In this document: piece after piece, positions 14,115 through 19,447 of the stretch
Numbering within the stretch: position 1 is the first letter of the stretch
Layout of the letters: each line of letters opens with the position of its first letter
Assembly: GCA_030706065.1 (NCBI GenBank)
Contig: JAUZPH010000010.1
Coordinates: 1-19,447, forward strand
Direction of reading: 5' to 3'
From: Bacillota bacterium
Lineage (GTDB): Bacteria > Bacillota > Clostridia > Clostridiales > Clostridiaceae
DNA: 19,447 nt
The notes under the pieces: model-generated
Seen by the model: the letters and a program-made list of their open reading frames with translations, nothing else
What the model was told of the DNA's origin: nothing
Database searches by the model: none
Position numbers and translations under genes: made by a program

Positions 14115-16073
14115 TTACTCGTTGACCTGAAAGGATTTATACAGTTTATATATTCTCTCCATGTTACGAATAAGTATCCGCACTATCTCCGGGTCAAAAT
14201 GCTTTGCGCTGCCTTCAACTATATAGTTAAAGGACTCTTCAAAAGGGAAGGCTTTTTTATAGGGCCTTTTACTGGTTAACGCATCCAGCACATCTGCCGC
14301 CGCTACAATCCGGGCACTGAGGGGTATGTCACATCCTGAAAGCCCCATAGGATAACCTGAACCGTCCCATTTTTCATGGTGCCCCTCTGCAATTTCTATG
14401 CCCACCTTGAAAATACTTATTCCGCTCTTTATTATATTTTCCTCGGCAGCCCTGAGCACCTTCCCTCCAAAAACAGTATGCTGCTTCATTTCATTGAATT
14501 CCTCCGCCGTCAGCTTTGCCGGCTTCAGGAGAATGTCATCTCTTATTCCGACCTTGCCGATATCATGCATTGGGCTGAATCTTTCTATATGATCTATGTA
14601 ATCCAATGTAATCTGGTCTTTATACAGGCTGTCCTCAAACAGCAGCTGCGCGATAAGCTTTGAATATTTCTTCATCCTGTCCAGATGCTCTCCCGTATCC
14701 TCGTCCCTTGCCTCAGCAAGCTTTGCCAGGGCCAGTATGCTGCTGTACAAAAGATTGTCCACAAATATATTTTTATCAAAGCTTATAGCAATACTCTGAG
14801 CAATAACATTGAGAAACTGTATATGCTCCTCATTATATGCGTTTTTACTTGTACTTGAGAAAAATATCAACCCTATAGGCCTGCCATTTGAGATAAGGGG
14901 CAGAGTGATTGATGATTGTATCCCCGAAGCCATGATGATCCTGTTGTATTCACTTACAACCTTGTTTGAATTATAGCTTTCAAGATCGTTAATCACTCTT
15001 GGCTTGGCGGTTTCAATTATTCTTTTAAGGCTTGTCCTGCTAATGTCAAATCTCTTTCCAATGAGTTTTTCCGGCATTCCTGTTACGCTTCCGTCACTGA
15101 TGCCGTAGGAAGCCTCAAGGGTGCTCCCTTCATCCTTCACCAGTGCAACTCCTATGTATGAATAAGGAATAAAAAAGGAAAACTTATTAAATATAAACTC
15201 CAGTTCCTGAGAAATTGAGAGATTTTGATTTACGCTTTCGATAAGTGAGATGAGTCTCTCAATCTTCTGAGACATCCTATCCACTTCCAGTATAACCGGG
15301 GCTACCTCTTTCTTTGTGGTCTTTCCGAGGCGGCTTTCCTTCTTAAGCATTCCTATATCACTCATTCCGGCAATGAAGGCATCAAATGGCAAAATCAGAT
15401 AGCGGAATAGTCTGACCAGAAGTATTACCAGCGTCACCAAAAACAACAAGACAGCCGCAGCTGCAATTGCCTTGTAATAAAAATCCTCGGACTTTTTGTC
15501 ATTTATCAGCGTCTCTGTAATGTCATTGCTGTAGTTCATCAGCGCCTCGTTATTATCATTAATATAAATTACTGCATTGATAAATTTACTGTCTATGATC
15601 TCCTGATTCCTTACTATTTCCAATGACTCCTCAAAGTTCTCCCAAATCCTGTTCATGCTGGCCAGATTTTCGCCTATACTCTGACGGGAGCCGCCTAGGC
15701 CAATGCTTTTGCCTTCGATATTTACCCTTCCCTGCTTCAACTGACTCTGAGTACTGTCAAACTGCTTGAGAGCGGCTTCTATATTGTTATTTATCTGATT
15801 TCTCTTCTCTTTTATTACATCCTCCGGTTCAACTATATTTCCGAGAAGCTCAGCCTGCATAAGCTCATACTTCCTGTTTGCATCTTTGGCCATCATCTGA
15901 GTAAACATCCTTTGTTTGCCCAATACATTCACCAAAGCCGCCCTCTCATATTCACCGGTATTAACTTTGTACAAGGCTACAACCAGGCATAAAATTATAA
16001 ATATTTCTATAGCAGTTGCCGCAGCCAGGTCCTTTCTCATATACTTTAGAATAGGCCGTTTGTTCTTTTTCAA
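14115..16073 (-). CDS. PilJ-like sensor, GAF, HD-GYP c-di-GMP phosphodiesterase
   Basis: The 652-residue membrane receptor probably degrades cyclic di-GMP. In order: TM1 (about 21-36); an extracellular helical sensor (about 37-200) opening with GKQRMFTQMMAK (52-63), the signature of the PilJ/type IV pili methyl-accepting sensor domain; TM2 (about 201-221); a HAMP-like linker; a GAF domain (about 285-435); and HD-GYP (about 440-640). Catalytic and metal ligands appear intact: ARDEDTGEH (455-463), His503-Asp504 in MHDIGK, His532, His565-His566 in HHEKWDGSGYP, and DVLDALTSKRPYK. Translation starts at TTG 16071-16073, with AAGGAG 9 nt upstream. An extended -10 promoter lies about 75 bases upstream, and the P-loop kinase gene follows. 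The sensor ligand is unknown; PilJ-like domains are related to nitrate/nitrite sensors. Output is inferred from motif conservation. Confidence 0.92.
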   Translation of the reverse strand: MKKNKRPILKYMRKDLAAATAIEIFIILCLVVALYKVNTGEYERAALVNVLGKQRMFTQMMAKDANRKYELMQAELLGNIVEPEDVIKEKRNQINNNIEAALKQFDSTQSQLKQGRVNIEGKSIGLGGSRQSIGENLASMNRIWENFEESLEIVRNQEIIDSKFINAVIYINDNNEALMNYSNDITETLINDKKSEDFYYKAIAAAAVLLFLVTLVILLVRLFRYLILPFDAFIAGMSDIGMLKKESRLGKTTKKEVAPVILEVDRMSQKIERLISLIESVNQNLSISQELEFIFNKFSFFIPYSYIGVALVKDEGSTLEASYGISDGSVTGMPEKLIGKRFDISRTSLKRIIETAKPRVINDLESYNSNKVVSEYNRIIMASGIQSSITLPLISNGRPIGLIFFSSTSKNAYNEEHIQFLNVIAQSIAISFDKNIFVDNLLYSSILALAKLAEARDEDTGEHLDRMKKYSKLIAQLLFEDSLYKDQITLDYIDHIERFSPMHDIGKVGIRDDILLKPAKLTAEEFNEMKQHTVFGGKVLRAAEENIIKSGISIFKVGIEIAEGHHEKWDGSGYPMGLSGCDIPLSARIVAAADVLDALTSKRPYKKAFPFEESFNYIVEGSAKHFDPEIVRILIRNMERIYKLYKSFQVNE

Positions 16074-16145
16074 GGGAATTCACTCCTTATGCTGCTCAGT
16101 ATGAAATTCTCATACATCCTATATTGACGTGTCTAATTTTACACT

Positions 16146-16154
16146 ATTATATCA
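16146..16154 (-). promoter_or_regulatory. extended -10 promoter of the HD-GYP gene
   Basis: The minus strand carries TGATATAAT (16154-16146), a perfect extended -10 element with no clear -35 box. Predicted transcription start is near 16139, giving a leader of about 66 nt with a small GTATGA/TCATAC hairpin and the ribosome binding site AAGGAG (16083-16088). Confidence 0.5.
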
Positions 16155-16180
16155 TAATATGTCATCTTGTACTGAGATAA

Positions 16181-16279
16181 AGATGTGTGAGTTTAAACCT
16201 TAACAAATTCACCGGAGAAAATATCGAATCTTCAACGATTTTTCGGAGGTGATAAATTCAATTATAAACTCACACATCT
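16181..16279. repeat. 99-bp imperfect palindrome
   Basis: The arms AGATGTGTGAGTTTA (16181-16195) and TAAACTCACACATCT (16265-16279) form a perfect 15-bp stem. Nested inside, CACC...GAAAA.ATCG (16211-16227) pairs imperfectly with CGATTTTTC...GGTG (16235-16251) around an AT-rich loop. It lies in the 321-base gap between the HD-GYP gene and the zinc-ribbon gene, upstream of the predicted HD-GYP promoter. Neither side has a U-tract, so it is not a standard terminator; a MITE-like insertion or structured RNA is possible. Confidence 0.6.
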
Positions 16280-16344
16280 ATATTAGCCTGAAACCGTATA
16301 TTATTCTGCAACAAAAAGCTGTACCGACAGCAGAGTGATAAACT

Positions 16345-16389
16345 TAACAAAAGGCCAGGCATCCGGTGCATAATTCCCGATGCCTGGCC
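16345..16389 (-). terminator. intrinsic terminator of the zinc-ribbon protein gene
   Basis: Five bases after the stop, GC-rich arms (16389-16380 with 16362-16353) form a 10-bp perfect stem, GGCCAGGCAT/ATGCCTGGCC, extended past one mismatch. It is followed on the minus strand by TTTTGTTAAG. Confidence 0.85.
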
Positions 16390-16394
16390 CCCTT

Positions 16395-17948
16395 TTATGG
16401 CCTGTACTGTTCTTCTATATTTGTTACTATGTTGTTGCTTATACTTATAGAACAGAGTAATTGTGATCCCGAAACCGAAGTACCACTGACCGAAGCAGTC
16501 TTGAAGGCATCATAGGTAACTACCTTGGCTGAAACTGACGCTCCCCCTAAATCCAGCAGTTTAAAGACGGTGCTGTCTGTAACCTCATAGGTTGTAATAT
16601 CATGAGTATTGTCTCGCATATAATAATCATCCGGAACAAAATACTGGCCGTTTTCATCCTTTTCCGCATTACCATCCTTTTTAGCTTCTTCGATAGCCTG
16701 ATCACCAGTATACCATTCCACTTCATCAACCTGAATATACTTCTTTCCGTTTTCCTCATATACCTTCTTTATATAACCCATCTTATTACCAGAAACAGTC
16801 TGCTTGGGTTTAATCGTAAGAGTCAGTATAACCTTTGGGCTGTAACCTGAAACTGTTCCTTCTATTTTCTGAACACCGGCCTGAGATGTATCAACCTTGG
16901 CAGTACTCCAGGTTACCTTCATGTCCACAGTACTCTTGTCACTCATTACCGCCGTCACCTTTTCAGGAAGCTTGTACTCTTCACCCTGATTAACGGTGGC
17001 CATTATACCTTTAACGGATGAAATCTTGGCAATTACCTTCAAAGTAAGCTTTACCGGCCTTCCGTAATCCTTTGCCACTCCTGCAAATTCAAAGGTTCCT
17101 ACCTTGGATGTATTAACAGCTCCCTTGTTCCAGTCAACGGCTGCCTTTACTTCCTCTTCCCCGTTGAGTTTCAGGGTTACATCCATTGGAAGCGCATAAT
17201 CCTGATTTTGACTGGCTGTATCCTCTATGGCTTCTACCTGAAACTTTCCTTCTATATCTTTGAGCTGTGCGTCCATATCCGCAACGCCGTTCTGTTTCGC
17301 CAGTTTGATTATATAGTAGGCGTCATCCAGCCTTCCAGCCTTTACATACTCATCCCTGATCTTCAGATATGTATCCTTATTCCCCTTGTCTAAATCTATA
17401 GCCTTCTGATAAGCCGTCTTTGCCTCGCTGAACTTATTCTGGCTGATATAATTATTTCCAGCCTCCAGGCTACTTTTAATATTACCGGAGTGAAGGTTGT
17501 TCTTCAAAACAATTCCACCGACAACTCCAAGAGCCAATACAAGAACAGCTAAAAGGCTTATTATTACATACTTTAACTTTTTATTCTTTCTCTTATTCTT
17601 TGCTGCCACACCTGCTACAGGTTGTCCATTAACAAAAGCACTGTTACTGTTCATTGTTTGATTATTAACAGTCTGCTTTGTATATGGCATCTGCATGGTA
17701 TAGTCCATATGAATATTTGAACCAGTATCTTGCTTGTTTACTTCAATTCCGGCGTCAAATCCGGAACCATTATTTTTCTCTGACCTGTCAAGCTGCACAG
17801 GTTCACTGTCCCTTTCTGGTCTACCGACGTCATCGAGCTGGCTGAAAGCAGCTGGCTGCTCCGAAGAAACCTGCTCCACTCTGGCACCACAATTAGGACA
17901 AAACCTCGTTCCGTCCTTCAGACTAAATCCGCAATTTTTACAAAACAT
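16395..17948 (-). CDS. zinc-ribbon/TM/TPR/Ig-like membrane protein
   Basis: This 517-residue protein starts with a zinc ribbon (Cys3, Cys6, Cys17, Cys20), then a Gln/Asn-rich linker, one membrane helix (about 126-148) and a large extracytoplasmic part. That part holds TPR-like helices (about 156-225; YISQNKFSEAKTAYQKAI), two Ig-like domains of the Big_4 type (about 238-308 and 312-380, each with a W..A.V(N/D)TS..G pattern) and a C-terminal domain (about 388-517) with IKKVYEENGKKYIQVDEVEW, a pattern I recall from other clostridial surface proteins. The zinc ribbon is cytoplasmic and the rest outside, so it may link an internal sensor or partner to the wall. The ATG at 17946-17948 has GGGGGAG 5 nt upstream. 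Function is unknown; the domain assignments are good. Confidence 0.85.
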   Translation of the reverse strand: MFCKNCGFSLKDGTRFCPNCGARVEQVSSEQPAAFSQLDDVGRPERDSEPVQLDRSEKNNGSGFDAGIEVNKQDTGSNIHMDYTMQMPYTKQTVNNQTMNSNSAFVNGQPVAGVAAKNKRKNKKLKYVIISLLAVLVLALGVVGGIVLKNNLHSGNIKSSLEAGNNYISQNKFSEAKTAYQKAIDLDKGNKDTYLKIRDEYVKAGRLDDAYYIIKLAKQNGVADMDAQLKDIEGKFQVEAIEDTASQNQDYALPMDVTLKLNGEEEVKAAVDWNKGAVNTSKVGTFEFAGVAKDYGRPVKLTLKVIAKISSVKGIMATVNQGEEYKLPEKVTAVMSDKSTVDMKVTWSTAKVDTSQAGVQKIEGTVSGYSPKVILTLTIKPKQTVSGNKMGYIKKVYEENGKKYIQVDEVEWYTGDQAIEEAKKDGNAEKDENGQYFVPDDYYMRDNTHDITTYEVTDSTVFKLLDLGGASVSAKVVTYDAFKTASVSGTSVSGSQLLCSISISNNIVTNIEEQYRP

Positions 17949-18006
17949 TGTAACTCCCCCATCATAGGAAAACTTCTTATTTCAGAATAATTATATACCA
18001 AAACCA

Positions 18007-18069
18007 CTCATATATTCCACCGAAAAAATTTCAATCATAATTTTCACTGATTTTGGAAAAATATATGAG
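18007..18069. repeat. inverted repeat between divergent promoters
   Basis: CTCATATATT (18007-18016) pairs with AATATATGAG (18060-18069), and CCA/TGG extends the pairing past a 3-base bulge. It lies between the divergent zinc-ribbon and tandem-repeat protein genes. AT-rich inner arms (AAAATT/AATTTT) could add to a cruciform. It might be a shared regulatory site; low certainty. Confidence 0.35.
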
Positions 18070-18131
18070 GATAGAAGGCATACACAAATAAAATAATTGT
18101 CTTTAACCCAATAAGGAAAGGAGTATTAAAA

Positions 18132-18896
18132 ATGAACAAGACCAGTATAGTGAGAAAAACTATCGCCGCTTCACTAACCGGAGCAGTGATGCTGTCAACT
18201 CAGGGCCTTTTCTATGCAGGGGCTGCCGTGAACAATGGAAAAGGCTGTACTCAGTGTGTCGTTAGTGCAGTAGAGGATAATGACCATGCCGCTCCCAAGG
18301 CGAGCCTGAAGGATGAACTTCAAAAATTCGTGGATGACAAGGTAATAACGGCGGAACAGGCAAAGAAAATAGAGGCTTTTCTCCAGAAGAAAATGGAGGA
18401 AAAGAAAGCTGAACATGATAAACTTAAAGGAATGACCGAACAGGAAAGGGAGAAATATATAAAGGAAAATGCGGGAAAAAGAATGGATTTCTTCGGGGAA
18501 CTGATATCCAGCGGTATAATCAACAAGGAACAAGCTGACAAAATGAAGGCAGAGCTTCAAAACAGGAGGGAAGCAAAGCTTCAGGAAATTTTAAAGATGG
18601 AAGTGACAAAAGGCACGCTGAAACAGGAGCAACTGGATAAGATAAACGAATTCCTGACAAAGAAGAAGGAAGAAAGAATGAACGAGCATGAAAAGCTCAA
18701 AAATATGACAGAAGAGGAAAGAAAGCATTATATTTCCCAGCATCCTAAACAAAAATCTGACCTGCTGGCGGAGCTTGTATCCGCCGGTATAATAAGCAAA
18801 GAACAAGGCGATGCACTGTCAAGGGTACTGCCTCAGCTTCACCGTGGGCATAACCATAAGGGTGCACCCGGCAGGAACCCAAGCAGTATCAGCTAG
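18132..18896 (+). CDS. secreted helical protein with two tandem repeats (DUF2680-like)
   Basis: The 254-residue product has a signal peptide (basic MNKTSIVRKT, hydrophobic 11-31, cleavage near AGAA), a CTQC motif (residues 39-42), then two homologous segments of about 86 residues: 59-145 and 150-235. Each runs as an amphipathic 'L..EL....G.I..EQ...I..FL..K' helix pair, a highly charged helix with (H/E)(D/E)KLK(G/N)MTE(Q/E)ER, and a third helix ending (E)L(I/V)S(S/A)GII(N/S)KEQ(A/G)D. The short 'GxITxEQ' helical units resemble the DUF2680/YckD family of Firmicutes. The C-terminus is His-rich (HRGHNHKG). It is probably secreted or surface-associated; metal binding through the CxxC and His tail is an inference. 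AAAGGAG lies 8 nt before ATG. A perfect hairpin terminator follows. No partner gene is adjacent. Confidence 0.75.
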   Translation: MNKTSIVRKTIAASLTGAVMLSTQGLFYAGAAVNNGKGCTQCVVSAVEDNDHAAPKASLKDELQKFVDDKVITAEQAKKIEAFLQKKMEEKKAEHDKLKGMTEQEREKYIKENAGKRMDFFGELISSGIINKEQADKMKAELQNRREAKLQEILKMEVTKGTLKQEQLDKINEFLTKKKEERMNEHEKLKNMTEEERKHYISQHPKQKSDLLAELVSAGIISKEQGDALSRVLPQLHRGHNHKGAPGRNPSSIS

Positions 18897-18931
18897 ACTG
18901 GCAGCCTGCAAATCCAAAGTAATTGAACGAA

Positions 18932-18965
18932 AAAACAGAGAGATACCGTCGTATCTCTCTGTTTT
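18932..18965. terminator. bidirectional intrinsic terminator
   Basis: A perfect 15-bp stem (18932-18946 with 18951-18965) with a CGTC tetraloop sits between convergent genes. Tails are U-rich on both strands (GTTTTAATTC and GTTTTTTCG). Confidence 0.9.
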
Positions 18966-18973
18966 AATTCGCT

Positions 18974-19447
18974 TCATTGAGTTTTCGGAAAATCATTCAG
19001 TGTACTGTTTCTATATCCATACAGGAAGTAAATGGCGAGGCCCACTATGAGCCATATGGCAAATCTTACCCATGTCATAACAGGCAGACTTGCCATCAGA
19101 TAAAAACAGAAGAATATTGTCAATGCCGGAGTATAGGGCACCCCGGGGCATTTGAATTTTCGCTCGATATCAGGCATCGTCTTTCTTAATACAATTACTC
19201 CTACAGATACAAGTACGAAGGCAAACAGTGTCCCAATATTACATAATTCCATTATTACCCCCAGAGGGAGAATTCCTGCAAATACGGCAGTGACTATCCC
19301 TGTTATCAAAGTACCGAGCCCCGGTGTAGAATACTTCTTGTTTACCCTTGCAAAATGCTTCGGAAGCAGCCCATCTCTTGACATAACCATGAATATCCTT
19401 ATCTGTCCGTAAAGTGTTACAAGCAGAGTTGAAATCATGCCGATCAC
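18974..19447 (-). CDS. APC-family amino acid permease, C-terminal fragment
   Basis: The frame is open through the right edge, so only the last 158 codons or so are seen. The visible part carries the family segment RIFMVMSRDGLLPKHFARVN, which follows membrane helix 8 in cationic/branched amino acid permeases of the YfnA/CAT type, then four hydrophobic helices and the typical loop RKTMPDIERKFKCPGVPYTP before the last helices. The product would import an amino acid with a proton or exchange amino acids at the cytoplasmic membrane; substrate is unknown. It ends at the bidirectional terminator it shares with the preceding gene. Confidence 0.88.
   Translation of the reverse strand: MIGMISTLLVTLYGQIRIFMVMSRDGLLPKHFARVNKKYSTPGLGTLITGIVTAVFAGILPLGVIMELCNIGTLFAFVLVSVGVIVLRKTMPDIERKFKCPGVPYTPALTIFFCFYLMASLPVMTWVRFAIWLIVGLAIYFLYGYRNSTLNDFPKTQ

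Overview
The window looks like chromosomal DNA of a low-GC Gram-positive anaerobe of the class Clostridia, possibly a Ruminiclostridium- or Acetivibrio-like organism; that placement is an inference. It rests on strong GGAGG-type ribosome binding sites, frequent GTG and TTG starts, lipoprotein and signal-anchor proteins of Firmicutes type, an EFR1 flavodoxin-ferredoxin protein, a clostridial-style zinc-ribbon membrane protein, and the absence of outer-membrane genes. No tRNA, rRNA, CRISPR array, intact transposase or phage gene was seen.

Layout. 1-2257: the 3' end of a YsnF/AvaK (DUF2382) stress-protein gene (+), an EFR1-type ferredoxin (-), a small single-span membrane protein (-) and a lipoprotein with two GxxxxEVxxxLG-like motifs (+). 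2404-6530: a cytoplasmic protein built of degenerate YD/RHS-like repeats (-), then a two-gene operon (+) of a membrane-anchored PstS-like binding protein and a lipoprotein with a tandemly duplicated RsiV/DUF3298-like domain. 6668-11309: three minus-strand genes for an EamA exporter, a GH36 alpha-galactosidase and an MFS transporter; the last two probably form an operon driven by a good sigma-A promoter at 11346-11374. Between the EamA gene and the alpha-galactosidase lies a pair of GGGGACGGTTCAAC repeats.

11310-18131 is a signalling-rich stretch: an unrecognised 172-residue protein (+), a membrane-anchored Ser/Thr kinase (-), a P-loop nucleotide-kinase-like protein and a PilJ-GAF-HD-GYP c-di-GMP phosphodiesterase (-, probably one unit), and a zinc-ribbon/TPR/Ig-like membrane protein (-). 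18132-18896 encodes a secreted helical protein made of two tandem repeats (+), and the window closes inside an amino acid permease gene (-).

Most convergent gene pairs are separated by one near-perfect hairpin that can terminate in both directions. Most genes look like independent one- or two-gene units, so I see no single multigene system that clearly unites the region. The most unusual items are the PstS-like/duplicated-domain lipoprotein operon, the toxin-less YD-repeat protein, the orphan protein facing the Ser/Thr kinase, a 99-nt imperfect palindrome upstream of the HD-GYP promoter, and a REP-like repeat that seems to supply a promoter -35 box.
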